Assembly: GCF_001592825.1 (NCBI RefSeq)
Contig: NZ_LTZG01000032.1
Coordinates: 204,501 to 268,500 of the forward strand
Length of the DNA: 64,000 nt
Direction: 5' to 3'
DNA from: Planococcus maritimus
Lineage (GTDB): Bacteria > Bacillota > Bacilli > Bacillales_A > Planococcaceae
Position numbers and translations under genes: made by a program. Each line of letters begins with the position of its first letter. The first letter of the stretch is position 1. The notes under the pieces are model-generated. The model was not told the DNA's origin, made no database searches, and saw only the letters and a program-made list of their open reading frames with translations. Below are positions 17,216 through 25,754 of the stretch, piece after piece.

Positions 17216-17680
17216 TTAAGCTTGCTCGGCCGCCTGTTCGTTTTGATTGTCGTTTTGTTGTTCGATCCGTTCAATGGCCGATAGCGGGATTTTGGTTTCC
17301 CCGTCTTTCAGCTCGACCATGACTTCACCATTTTTCATCGTCACGGCTTGGACAATGCCGGTGCCGCTTTCGCCATTCGCCGACCAGCTGATTTCCGTCC
17401 CGAGTAAATGGGCGGAACCTGCAAGTGATGCGTTACCGCCTTCTCCGGCGTATCCTCTCATCGTCTTATTCAATTGCGTCAATTGCTCGAGGCTGCTGAA
17501 CTGCGCCATCTGCCCGATAAACTCTGCATCTTTCTGTGGTTCCATCGGATCCTGGTATTTCAACTGCGCGATGAGGATTTTCAGGAAAGCGTCTTGCCCG
17601 AGAGCATCCGGCTTTGTTTTTTCTGTTGTTGCCGCCGGTTGATTTGCCGCCGTCGTTGTCCCTGTTGCTGCGATATTCAT
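17216..17680 (-). CDS. flgD: Hook assembly scaffold FlgD
   Basis: This 154-residue protein has the FlgD signature '[41 protein letters not shown]'. It caps the growing hook. A Gln/Asn/Glu-rich tail ends the protein. It lies 18 nt after fliK and 31 nt before flgE. Confidence 0.93.
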   Translation of the reverse strand: MNIAATGTTTAANQPAATTEKTKPDALGQDAFLKILIAQLKYQDPMEPQKDAEFIGQMAQFSSLEQLTQLNKTMRGYAGEGGNASLAGSAHLLGTEISWSANGESGTGIVQAVTMKNGEVMVELKDGETKIPLSAIERIEQQNDNQNEQAAEQA

Positions 17681-17698
17681 TCAAGCACTCCCTTTTGT

Positions 17699-18970
17699 TT
17701 AAACGCTATAATCCACTTGGCCATTGGCTGATGCGGTTTCACGCTCGCGCTGTTGCGGTATATCGGCATCGTCCGACACAGCTTCACCGCCGTTTCCGCT
17801 GCCTTGGCTAGCAGTGTGTTTAGGTGCATTGGAGAAAGGCGGTTGCTGCTGTTCGCGCTGTTGGAATTCCGGTGAACCGCTGTCTTCCCGCACTTCCAAG
17901 CGATCGATGTCCACGCCTTGTTGAGACAGCGATAGGCGCAATTGATTTAATTGAAGCTCGACCGCTTCTTTTGCTGCCCCGTGGCTTGCAATGATTTGCG
18001 CACTGACTTTTCCGCTTGCTGTACTGACCAAAATCTCTAAATGGCCGAGATGCTCAGGGAAAATATTGATGCGTAAGCGCGTTTCATTTCCGCCAGCGGC
18101 AAGGCGAGCAGGAGAGCTGATCCATTCCGCGAGTGTTTCCGAAAGTTTTTGCACCGGCACTTGCCGCACTTGGACATCCGCCGGTTTTTGTTCAGCGAAT
18201 GCGGCCGGAAGCACCGCGGCTTGTACTTGTCCTTCTGTTTTCACGGGAGCTGCGGGTTGAACGGCCTCAGCTTCTGGAACCAATTCTTCCGCAGGCATCG
18301 CTTGCACATCAGGCGCTTGCTGCTCCACCGCGCGATCAACTGGAGCGCTTTCTTGTGTTAAGGCACGAAGCAAGAAAGCGGGCGTTTGCGCAAATGGCAG
18401 GCGCGTTTCTGGTTTAACAGGCATGAGCTCTTTTACTATTTGCACTTTTTCTGAAGAAGGCGTTTCTTCTGTCAACTGCGCAGCCAGTTCGATGAGCGGG
18501 CGCAAGGTTTCTTCCGGTGCCGCATCAGTTAGGTCCATTTCTTTTAGCGCGACCCCCGAAAATCCATCGGGCTGTGCGAATTCTTTAGCAGCTGTCATAA
18601 ACGATTTCAATTGTTTGACCAGTGCAGTCAATTCCGCCTGCATTTCTTCACCGGCACTGTAAGCTTCAATGGCCAGTTGTAGCTGTTCTCCGTTTGCATC
18701 GCCGAGCAATTGGAAGACTGCGTATTGCAAGGCTTGCTGTTCTTCGGTCAATTGCTCTGTCGGTGTAACCATCAATTGCCCGAACAGCGCCATCAGTTCT
18801 TCTTCAGGTAATTGTTCTGCGGCCGCTTCAAGTTCCAGCTGTTCTGTTGATCCCGCTGACAAGCCCATCAGCAATTGTTCAAATTGCCGTGCCGGATCGG
18901 CGGCCTTCGCCGCTTTCGCAGCAGTAGGAGCAGCGGTGCTTCCCATCAAGATAGAAGATAGGGCGTTCAC
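17699..18970 (-). CDS. fliK: Flagellar hook-length control protein FliK
   Basis: This 423-residue protein has a long Ala/Gln/Glu-rich, low-complexity N-terminal part and a C-terminal Flg_hook domain ('LRINIFPEHLGHLEILVSTASGKVSAQIIA'). It measures hook length and triggers the FlhB switch. The GTG start overlaps the fliJ stop (GTGA). The ylxF gene that separates fliJ and fliK in B. subtilis is absent. Confidence 0.9.
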   Translation of the reverse strand: MNALSSILMGSTAAPTAAKAAKAADPARQFEQLLMGLSAGSTEQLELEAAAEQLPEEELMALFGQLMVTPTEQLTEEQQALQYAVFQLLGDANGEQLQLAIEAYSAGEEMQAELTALVKQLKSFMTAAKEFAQPDGFSGVALKEMDLTDAAPEETLRPLIELAAQLTEETPSSEKVQIVKELMPVKPETRLPFAQTPAFLLRALTQESAPVDRAVEQQAPDVQAMPAEELVPEAEAVQPAAPVKTEGQVQAAVLPAAFAEQKPADVQVRQVPVQKLSETLAEWISSPARLAAGGNETRLRINIFPEHLGHLEILVSTASGKVSAQIIASHGAAKEAVELQLNQLRLSLSQQGVDIDRLEVREDSGSPEFQQREQQQPPFSNAPKHTASQGSGNGGEAVSDDADIPQQRERETASANGQVDYSV

Positions 18971-19428
18971 TGGGCATCACCGGTTCTGCCGAGGCGATGG
19001 TAGCGGCTCCCTGCCAGGTCATCGAAAAAGCTCTGCTCTGCCGCTTGGTTCTCTTTTTGGTGGGCGGCATAATTTTGTTCTTTCAAATTGCCCCAGGTTT
19101 TCTCTTCGCGCGCTTTTGCTTTTAAGGCATCCTGGCTTTGAGAGACGTGTCGCTCGTGCGCCGCGACTTCACGGTTTGCCGCAGACGACTGCTCATACAA
19201 CTGATAGATATAGCCTTCGAGCATGCGCAGCTCAGAAATCGGAATGCCTTTTTGTTCTTTTGCTTTTTTCATTTCTTCAGCTTCCATGATCTTCGTTTGC
19301 AAGGCTTCGCTTTGCTCGCGGACGGCCTGCTCTTTTTTCAGCGCTTCCGCCATCTCGACTTGGGCTAGCTGCGTTTCGTTTTCTTTCAGTTCGAGAATTT
19401 TCTGGAATCGGAAATTGAATCGTGTCAC
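18967..19428 (-). CDS. fliJ: Flagellar export chaperone-recycling protein FliJ
   Basis: This 153-residue, highly charged coiled-coil protein starts 'FRFQKILELKENE' as FliJ proteins do. It links the FliI ATPase ring to FlhA. The GTG start overlaps the fliI stop (GTGA), indicating coupling. Confidence 0.88.
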   Translation of the reverse strand: MTRFNFRFQKILELKENETQLAQVEMAEALKKEQAVREQSEALQTKIMEAEEMKKAKEQKGIPISELRMLEGYIYQLYEQSSAANREVAAHERHVSQSQDALKAKAREEKTWGNLKEQNYAAHQKENQAAEQSFFDDLAGSRYHRLGRTGDAQ

Positions 19429-20750
19429 GTTTCAGCACCTCCAAATTGTCGTGCGAGCCGGTCGACGCTTTCCGTCAATTCGGCCTTCTCGTAAATATCC
19501 TGTTGCAAATATTCCCGGATTAACGGGTACGCGCGGATCGCTTCGTCAATTTCCTTATTGGCCCCACTCTTATAGGCCCCGATATTGATTAGGTCTTCCG
19601 CCGAATCATGCGCTGCGAGCAGGCGCTTGAGTTCGGTCGCTGCCTGCTGGTGGTCGCGCGTCGTCACTTCATTCATGATTCGGCTGACGCTGGCCATGAT
19701 ATTGATCGCCGGAAATTGGCCTTTTTGTGCCAATTTGCGGTCCAGCACGATATGGCCGTCCAAAATCCCGCGCACTGCATCGGCAATCGGTTCGTTCATA
19801 TCGTCGCCATCGACCAGCACTGTGTAGAAGGCGGTGATCGACCCTTTCGCCGAAGTGCCGGAACGTTCGAGCAAGCGCGGCAGCAAGGCAAAAACACTTG
19901 GCGTATAGCCTTTACTGGTCGGCGGTTCTCCGACTGCAAGTCCGACTTCGCGCTGCGCCATGGCAAAACGAGTGACCGAGTCCATCATCAGCATGACGTT
20001 TTTGCCCTGGTCGCGGAAATACTCCGCAATCGCCGTCGCCGTCAGCGCTCCTTTAATGCGCTGCATCGGTGTCTGGTCGGAAGTTGCGGCGACGACGACC
20101 GAGTTTTTCAAGCCCTCTGGCCCGAGATCGCGCTCGATGAAATCTCGCACTTCCCGGCCCCGCTCGCCGATCAAGGCGATGACGTTAACGTCGGCTTCGG
20201 TGTTGCGGGCGATCATGCCCATGAGCGTACTTTTGCCGACGCCGCTTCCTGCGAATACGCCGATGCGCTGGCCTTGCCCGACTGTCAGCAAGCCGTCAAT
20301 CGCGCGGACGCCGACTTCTAGAGGCTTATCGATGCGCGGCCGCTTGAGCGGGTTCGGCGGCGTATTGGTCGTGGAATATTTCTTCAAGCCTTTTGGCAAT
20401 TTATTGTCATCGAGCGGTTTTCCGGTGCCGTCCAGGATTTTTCCGAGGATCGCCGGGCCGACGCGAATTTGCAACGGCACACCTGTCGCAACGACGAGAC
20501 AGCCTGGTCCCACTTGCGCGAGGTCGCTTAGCGGCATGAGCATGATTTTATTTTCCTTAAAACCGACCACTTCCGCTTCAATCGGCGGGTCAAAACGGCT
20601 TGGGTACAATAAGCACAACTCGCCAAGCTTGGCGTTCGGCCCTTGCGCTTCTATGGTCAAGCCGATGACTTGGACGACTTTGCCGTGTTTTTTCACCGGT
20701 TCGATTTCTTCTAGAAGCGTTAAGTATTCGCTATCTTCCAGCTTCGTCAT
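19425..20750 (-). CDS. fliI: Flagellum-specific ATPase FliI
   Basis: This 441-residue F1-ATPase-like enzyme has Walker A 'GVFAGSGVGKSTL' and 'VMLMMDSVTRFAMAQREVGLA'. It energises export with FliH and FliJ. The frame is open to a GTG at 20765, but the ATG at 20750 has GGAG 7 nt upstream and the normal length, so it is preferred. It overlaps the fliH stop by 20 nt. Confidence 0.96.
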   Translation of the reverse strand: MTKLEDSEYLTLLEEIEPVKKHGKVVQVIGLTIEAQGPNAKLGELCLLYPSRFDPPIEAEVVGFKENKIMLMPLSDLAQVGPGCLVVATGVPLQIRVGPAILGKILDGTGKPLDDNKLPKGLKKYSTTNTPPNPLKRPRIDKPLEVGVRAIDGLLTVGQGQRIGVFAGSGVGKSTLMGMIARNTEADVNVIALIGERGREVRDFIERDLGPEGLKNSVVVAATSDQTPMQRIKGALTATAIAEYFRDQGKNVMLMMDSVTRFAMAQREVGLAVGEPPTSKGYTPSVFALLPRLLERSGTSAKGSITAFYTVLVDGDDMNEPIADAVRGILDGHIVLDRKLAQKGQFPAINIMASVSRIMNEVTTRDHQQAATELKRLLAAHDSAEDLINIGAYKSGANKEIDEAIRAYPLIREYLQQDIYEKAELTESVDRLARQFGGAET

Positions 20751-21519
20751 TGGCCTTCTCCTCACAATAAAGAAGCAATTGTTTTTTGATCTCGCTCAAT
20801 TGGCTATCCAACGTCGCATCGTACGATCCGCTTTTCGTGTAGATCGTACAGCCTGAAGGCGCTTGGTTCGCCACCGGCATCAATTTTAGCTCGGCGCCTG
20901 CCCGGATATAGCTTTTCAGCTCATCTTCAAATGGCAAAACAGCCGGATAATCTTCGAGTGCCACATGGATTACCACTTCTTCTGAATCGTCCGCTTGCCG
21001 GAGAGCATGTTGGATGATCGACAAAAGCTGGGCATCGTCTTGTTTGAGTTCATTGCGGATGATTTTGCGCGCAATTTCTGTGCTGAGCGACAGCAAGAAT
21101 GGCTCTGCTTCGCGGATGATGCGTTTTTGCTCTTCGTACGCTCCCGCAATCAAGCTTTCCATCAATTCGCGCTGTTCGCGAAAATCCGCTTCGGCTTGTG
21201 CGAGTCCTTGCGTGAAGCCTTCTTGAAACCCTTCTGTTGCTGCGGCTTGTGCTTGTTCCTGGGCTTCTGCCGCCGCTAGTAGCTGCTGTTCTTCCCGCCA
21301 AGCGGCCATTTCTGCATGCGCTTGCTGTTGCTCTTCGGCCAATTGCTGCCGTAAAGTGTCGAGCTGCTGTTCAAGCGTCGCAACCTCATCTTTCAAGCGA
21401 ACGCCGTATTGCTCGATGTCTCCATCCGCTTGGCTGGTGAATTGCCTGCGCGTCTCCACTTTGCGCAATTGGATGATTTTCGTGCCGCTTTGTTCCGTGC
21501 TGCGGATGATGTTAGACAA
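20731..21519 (-). CDS. fliH: Flagellar assembly protein FliH
   Basis: This 262-residue protein has a Gln/Ala-rich central coiled coil with GxxxG-like steps ('EGFQEGFTQGLAQA') and a C-terminal V-type-ATPase-E-like domain. It regulates FliI. The probable start is TTG at 21519, with GGGAG 9 nt upstream inside the end of fliG. Confidence 0.9.
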   Translation of the reverse strand: MSNIIRSTEQSGTKIIQLRKVETRRQFTSQADGDIEQYGVRLKDEVATLEQQLDTLRQQLAEEQQQAHAEMAAWREEQQLLAAAEAQEQAQAAATEGFQEGFTQGLAQAEADFREQRELMESLIAGAYEEQKRIIREAEPFLLSLSTEIARKIIRNELKQDDAQLLSIIQHALRQADDSEEVVIHVALEDYPAVLPFEDELKSYIRAGAELKLMPVANQAPSGCTIYTKSGSYDATLDSQLSEIKKQLLLYCEEKANDEAGR

Positions 21520-22528
21520 TCAGTTCATCTCCCTCTTCACGTGAGACGGTGATTTCCCCTTCTTCTTCCAGTTTGCGGATCAAGGCCACGATTTCGGTCT
21601 GGGCATTTTCTACGTCTTTTAATTTGACAGGCCCCATGACGTCGATTTCTTCACGGATCATTTCCGAACGCCTTGTCGACATATTTCGGAAAATGCTTTC
21701 TTTTACTTCATCACTGGCCGCTTTTAACGCAAAACTCAAGTCCAAGTCGCTCACCTCGCGAATGACTCGTTGAATCGAACGGACGTCCAATTTGACGATG
21801 TCTTCGAAAACAAACATAAGCTTCTTGATTTCAGCGACAAGGTCCGGACTGCCGGTTTCAAGTTCAGACAAGATGGCTTTTTCGGTGCTTCGGTCCACTT
21901 GGTTAAGCACGCGGACAATCGCTTCCACGCCGCCGGTTGCCGCATAATCCTGTGCGCCGTTTACAGAAGAAAGCTTGCGTTCTAGCACTTGCTCGACTTG
22001 CTGGATGACATCAGGCGATGTGCTTTCCATCAAGGCGATGCGCTTCGCCACTTCCGCCCGCTGCTCGACAGGCAGCTGCGACAGGATCGCAGAAGATTGC
22101 TTCGGATCCAAATACGACAACACCAACGCGATCGTCTGGGGCTGTTCGCTTTGCAGCACCGTCACAATGCGTGCTGGGTCGAGGCGCCTTGCAAAATTGA
22201 ACGGCTTGACTTGAAGGCGATTCGACAGCCGGCCAATTGTATCGATGGCCTTTTCTTTGCCGAGCGCTTTTTCAAGCACTTCCCGCGCATAGCTGAGCCC
22301 GCCTTCGTTCATATAATCCTGAGCCAGCACCATTTCATAAAATTCGTTGATGACCCGTTCCGATTGGCTGTTTTTCAATTGGCGCACATTGGAAATTTCC
22401 ATCGTCAATTGATCGATTTCCTTTTCAGACAGGCGCTTGAACACTTCCACTGACACATCCGGCCCCATGCCCACAAGCAATACGGCCACTTTTTGGATGC
22501 CCGTCAATTCTTTTATCCGTTCTACCAT
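21512..22528 (-). CDS. fliG: Flagellar motor switch protein FliG
   Basis: This 338-residue protein has all three FliG domains. The C-terminal torque helix 'DEVKESIFRNMSTRRSEMIREEIDVMGPVKLKDVE' carries the charged residues that meet MotA. It lies 11 nt after fliF and overlaps fliH by 8 nt. Confidence 0.96.
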   Translation of the reverse strand: MVERIKELTGIQKVAVLLVGMGPDVSVEVFKRLSEKEIDQLTMEISNVRQLKNSQSERVINEFYEMVLAQDYMNEGGLSYAREVLEKALGKEKAIDTIGRLSNRLQVKPFNFARRLDPARIVTVLQSEQPQTIALVLSYLDPKQSSAILSQLPVEQRAEVAKRIALMESTSPDVIQQVEQVLERKLSSVNGAQDYAATGGVEAIVRVLNQVDRSTEKAILSELETGSPDLVAEIKKLMFVFEDIVKLDVRSIQRVIREVSDLDLSFALKAASDEVKESIFRNMSTRRSEMIREEIDVMGPVKLKDVENAQTEIVALIRKLEEEGEITVSREEGDELIV

Positions 22529-22539
22529 TCAGTTCTCTC

Positions 22540-24180
22540 CTAATCATCCGCCATCCACGAGCGCAGTAAATTCGTAAAGTCGTCCGGGCGTCCCTTGGCA
22601 AGCTTCTCGATCGTTTTGCGTTTCGGATTCGTTCGATTATTAAACTCGGACAAATCCACTTCACCTTCTTGCGTGCTTGCTGCTGGTTGCATTTTCGCTG
22701 CCGCTCGCTCGAAATAATCCATCTCCAGTTCCGCTTCCAATTCTGCTTGTTGCTTTTTGCGTCTTTTCACGACGAATAAGATAATGCCCGTCAACAATAG
22801 GATGCCAACACCTGCTGCCACATACCATAGAAGCGGGATGCCTGTCCAAAGGGTCACGACCGGCTCTTCTTCCGCCAGTTCGGGACGTCCTTGGAATTCC
22901 GTCGCAAAGATCGAAATTCGGTCATCGAGTTCTGCTGGAGTCGGCTGGAATTCGTTCATGCTGAGCGACGCGCTAACAGTATTTGCTAATAAGGTACGGA
23001 TATCCGTCATATTCTGTTCGGTTAATGTTGCCGGATTATCCGGCACGGGCGGTTCGACGCCGACATTGATCGTAATGTCATCAATGACATAAGGGCTCAT
23101 TTCGATCTGTCGGCTGATGCGATTGACTTCGCGGTTGATGCGCTCTTCGGTACGTTCAGATTCACTTGTGCCGCTGCCATCCGCTGATGGATAGTTGGCA
23201 ATATCCGTCTCTCCGGTACCGGCATCGTCTGCCAAGGCTTGGCCTTCGCTTGCGTAAGTCTCGACGATCCGCTCAACGCTGATGTCGATGCCTTCTCCGG
23301 TTTCGAGATCGACCGGTTCCACCAATTGCTCTTCGCGTTTTTCTTTCGTGAAATCAATATTCGCCATAACGGACACGACGACTTTGTCTTGCCCGAGCAA
23401 TAACCCAAGCATTTGTTGCAATTCGCGCTGAATATCCTGTTCGATGCCTTGCTGGATTTCGCGGTTTTGCTGATACATTGTCAAATTGGTATCCGGTGCT
23501 CCGGTATCCTGCAATTCAAACACTTGGCCGTTTTGGTCCATGATGACGATTTGCTCCATCGGTAAATTCGGCACCGATTTGCTGACCAAATGATACAAGC
23601 CATTGATTTGCTTCTGGTCTAGATTTAAGGTGCCGTCGCCTTTGACGACAATCGAGGCTGTCGACACTTGCTCTTCATCGGTCAACCAGACGTTTTCTTT
23701 CGGCAAGGTAATCATGACGTTGGCATCTGTCACACCCGCAATTTGCTTGACCAAATACGCTAATTCATTTTGCATGGCATCGCGTTCGACGACATCAAAA
23801 TGGCGGTCGGTCATGCCGAGGCCCATGTTTTCACTGAAGATGCCGTACGTGACATTGCCGTTTTTCGGCAAGCCTTCAGCCGCTAAGCTGACTTTCAGCC
23901 CGGCGACTTGTTCATCCGGCACGGAAATCGTGGACCCGTCTGTCGACACTTCGACCGGGATGCCTTGGCTCTCGATGGCTGCTTTGATTTCGCCCGCTTC
24001 TGCCGGATCCAAATTGGCATAAAGCGGCGACATATTCGATTGGCTATTGAAGAAAACAAAAAGCCCTAGAGCAAGTAAAGTGATGAAAAAGGACGCGGCC
24101 ATTAGCCATTTGGTCGCTTTCGATAAACTGCCCCAGGAGTCTTTTGTTTTGGTTTTATACGTTTCGAACTTTTCTTTCAT
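22540..24180 (-). CDS. fliF: Flagellar MS-ring protein FliF
   Basis: This 546-residue protein has two membrane helices (about 22-44 and 440-462), ring-building motifs between them ('AEGLPKNGNVTYGIF', 'FDVVERDAMQNELAYLVKQIAGV'), and a FliG-binding C-terminal tail. The ATG at 24180, preceded by AAGGTG, is chosen over the GTG at 24189, which lies on that site. Confidence 0.95.
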   Translation of the reverse strand: MKEKFETYKTKTKDSWGSLSKATKWLMAASFFITLLALGLFVFFNSQSNMSPLYANLDPAEAGEIKAAIESQGIPVEVSTDGSTISVPDEQVAGLKVSLAAEGLPKNGNVTYGIFSENMGLGMTDRHFDVVERDAMQNELAYLVKQIAGVTDANVMITLPKENVWLTDEEQVSTASIVVKGDGTLNLDQKQINGLYHLVSKSVPNLPMEQIVIMDQNGQVFELQDTGAPDTNLTMYQQNREIQQGIEQDIQRELQQMLGLLLGQDKVVVSVMANIDFTKEKREEQLVEPVDLETGEGIDISVERIVETYASEGQALADDAGTGETDIANYPSADGSGTSESERTEERINREVNRISRQIEMSPYVIDDITINVGVEPPVPDNPATLTEQNMTDIRTLLANTVSASLSMNEFQPTPAELDDRISIFATEFQGRPELAEEEPVVTLWTGIPLLWYVAAGVGILLLTGIILFVVKRRKKQQAELEAELEMDYFERAAAKMQPAASTQEGEVDLSEFNNRTNPKRKTIEKLAKGRPDDFTNLLRSWMADD

Positions 24181-24202
24181 TGACCGCACACCTTAGTCTT
24201 TT

Positions 24203-24499
24203 TCATACTTGCATTCTCATGACTTCTTGATACGCTTCTACCACTTTATTGCGCACTTGCATCGTCATCTGCAGGGACAAACTTGCTTTTTGCGAAGCGA
24301 TCATCACTTCGTGGACATCTTGTACTTCGCCCGTCAGCAATTGATCGGTCTTTTTATCGGATACGTTTTGCGCATTGCTCACTTCTTTTAATGCATTTTT
24401 AAAGACATCGCCGAAGCCTGTCGCTTGCGATTCTGGCTGTAATTTTTCCATGAATTGATTTTGCAGAAACGGCGTCTGCAGCTGTCCAATTTTCTCCAT
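24203..24499 (-). CDS. fliE: Hook-basal body protein FliE
   Basis: This 98-residue protein has the FliE end 'ALSLQMTMQVRNKVVEAYQEVMRMQV'-like motif. It joins the MS ring to the rod. It lies between flgC and fliF as in B. subtilis. Confidence 0.93.
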   Translation of the reverse strand: MEKIGQLQTPFLQNQFMEKLQPESQATGFGDVFKNALKEVSNAQNVSDKKTDQLLTGEVQDVHEVMIASQKASLSLQMTMQVRNKVVEAYQEVMRMQV

Positions 24500-24524
24500 G
24501 CTGCCCCTCCTAAACTAAACTTCG

Positions 24525-24974
24525 TTATTTCCCGATTTCGAGTGCTTTCATGAACATGCTTTTCGACGCGTTCATCGCTGTCACGTTCGCTTCATACGAA
24601 CGGGTGGCAGACATCAAATCGACCATTTCTTGAATGGGATCGACGTTCGATGTCCGGACATACCCTTCAGCATCCGCATCCGGGTGCTCCGGGTTGTAAG
24701 TCACTGGAAAAGGTGTCTGGTCTTCACGAATCGCGCTCGCTTTAACTCCGCCGCCCGCGTTTTGCCCCATGGCAGAGCTCAACTGTTTGGCAAAAGGCGA
24801 AGCATCAGCCGTCGACAACTCAACTGTTTTGCGACGATAAGGCACCCATTCCCCATCCACTAACTCGGCACGGTTCGTATTGGCATTTGCGATATTTGAA
24901 GAAACGACATCCATCCGCAAGCGGTTAGCCGTAAGCCCCGTTGCGCTAATATTCAGACCGCTAAATAAAGACAT
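24525..24974 (-). CDS. flgC: Flagellar proximal rod protein FlgC
   Basis: This 149-residue protein has the rod motif 'FSGLNISATGLTANRLRMDVVSSNIANANT' at the N-terminus and 'DPIQEMVDLMSATRSYEANVTAMNASKSM' at the C-terminus. It is 5 nt after flgB. Confidence 0.95.
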   Translation of the reverse strand: MSLFSGLNISATGLTANRLRMDVVSSNIANANTNRAELVDGEWVPYRRKTVELSTADASPFAKQLSSAMGQNAGGGVKASAIREDQTPFPVTYNPEHPDADAEGYVRTSNVDPIQEMVDLMSATRSYEANVTAMNASKSMFMKALEIGK

Positions 24975-24979
24975 TCCCC

Positions 24980-25372
24980 TTATCTCCCTCCGTTGATGAC
25001 CGAACTCAGGCTACTGAATTTGCCGTTGATCCGCTCGGTAACGGCGTTGTACCATAATTGGTTTTTCGCCAGTTCCGCCATTTCAAAATCCATATCTACG
25101 TTATTGCCATTAGGCGTCATTACCGTATTGTGATTGACCGTCACCGGCGAAGCTCCTTGCCCGCTCTGGAATTCCAGATGGCGTGCATCAGTGCGGTAAC
25201 TCTTCACTCTTGAAGCGCTTGCCTGTTCCATCACTTGCTGAAAGTTCACTTGCTTGCTTTTGTAATTGGCCGTATCGACATTGGCGATATTATCGGCATG
25301 GACACGCTGTTTTAATGTCGCTGTCGACAAAGCCTGCTCCATTCTTTGAATGCTGGATGGAAATAAATTCAT
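24980..25372 (-). CDS. flgB: Flagellar proximal rod protein FlgB (first gene of the fla operon)
   Basis: This 130-residue protein has the rod-protein N-terminus with 'HADNIANVDTANYKSKQVNF' and the C-terminal 'VDMDFEMAELAKNQLWYNAVTERI'. It opens the operon of 31 genes ending at 4430. A riboswitch and terminator lie directly upstream (25404-25530), so its transcription is likely conditional on c-di-GMP. In B. subtilis codY lies directly upstream; here the divergent neighbour is flhO. Confidence 0.95.
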   Translation of the reverse strand: MNLFPSSIQRMEQALSTATLKQRVHADNIANVDTANYKSKQVNFQQVMEQASASRVKSYRTDARHLEFQSGQGASPVTVNHNTVMTPNGNNVDMDFEMAELAKNQLWYNAVTERINGKFSSLSSVINGGR

Positions 25373-25403
25373 CGCGTAACCCCCTGTTTATGAATTTGCC
25401 CAA

Positions 25404-25434
25404 ATAAAAAATCCACTGAAAAACAGGCGGATTT
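25404..25434 (-). terminator. Riboswitch-controlled intrinsic terminator before flgB
   Basis: On the minus strand an 8-bp stem (AAATCCGC / GTGGATTT, one G-U pair) with a 10-nt loop is followed by TTTTTTA. Just upstream, GATTTG-ACT-CAAATC forms a competing hairpin that uses the 5' arm of the terminator stem, as an antiterminator would. It sits 32 nt before flgB. Confidence 0.8.
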
Positions 25435-25446
25435 GAGTCAAATCTA

Positions 25447-25530
25447 CCATCTTTCGGCAGCCCGGCGGTCCTGTGTCTGGGACAGTTAGATCCGTAGCTT
25501 TGCGTCCTCAACTTTCGTATAAGTTTGCTA
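25447..25530 (-). promoter_or_regulatory. Cyclic di-GMP-I (GEMM-I) riboswitch aptamer upstream of the fla operon
   Basis: The minus strand carries the GEMM-I core in order: GCAAAC, a stem closed by a CGAAAG (GNRA) tetraloop, the invariant block GGACGCAAAGC, a second stem (CTGTCC...GGACCG region), and GCCGGGCTGCCGA. This matches the c-di-GMP-I consensus very closely. A terminator and antiterminator follow. The 3' strand GATGGTAGATTT can pair imperfectly with upstream AAATATACCCAT as a long P1, which would take the antiterminator arm. Ligand binding would then favour termination, an OFF switch. The direction of control is inference. Confidence 0.92.
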
Positions 25531-25577
25531 TTTTCGTCATGATATGGGTATATTTTTCTGTAAACTCGTCTTTTAGA

Positions 25578-25626
25578 ATCATTTTGAACGACTATTACTC
25601 CGGTATAGTATCATGCTTTATTTATT
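25578..25626 (-). promoter_or_regulatory. Possible promoter region of the fla operon
   Basis: Upstream of the riboswitch the minus strand has TAGCCA and TACTAT at a 17-bp spacing, each 4 of 6 to the sigma-A consensus. A TAAA-N16-ACCGGAGT element overlaps them and only half fits sigma-D. Neither is convincing. Bounds are approximate. Confidence 0.25.
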
Positions 25627-25754
25627 TTGGCTATTTTATTTTGTAAAAAAATTCTACTATTTTTTCCATTTAATCTGCAGTTTTCTGTTAAAATGAAAAT
25701 ACCAAATTAGGCTAATAGTTCTTTAGACTAGAAAAGGAAGGGTGACTAGGTAAT

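Noticed and set aside
25689..25718. Sigma-D promoter before flhO
   Set aside because: TAAA and GCTAATAG are 18 nt apart and the -10 matches only 5 of 8 positions, which is weaker than the four accepted sites.
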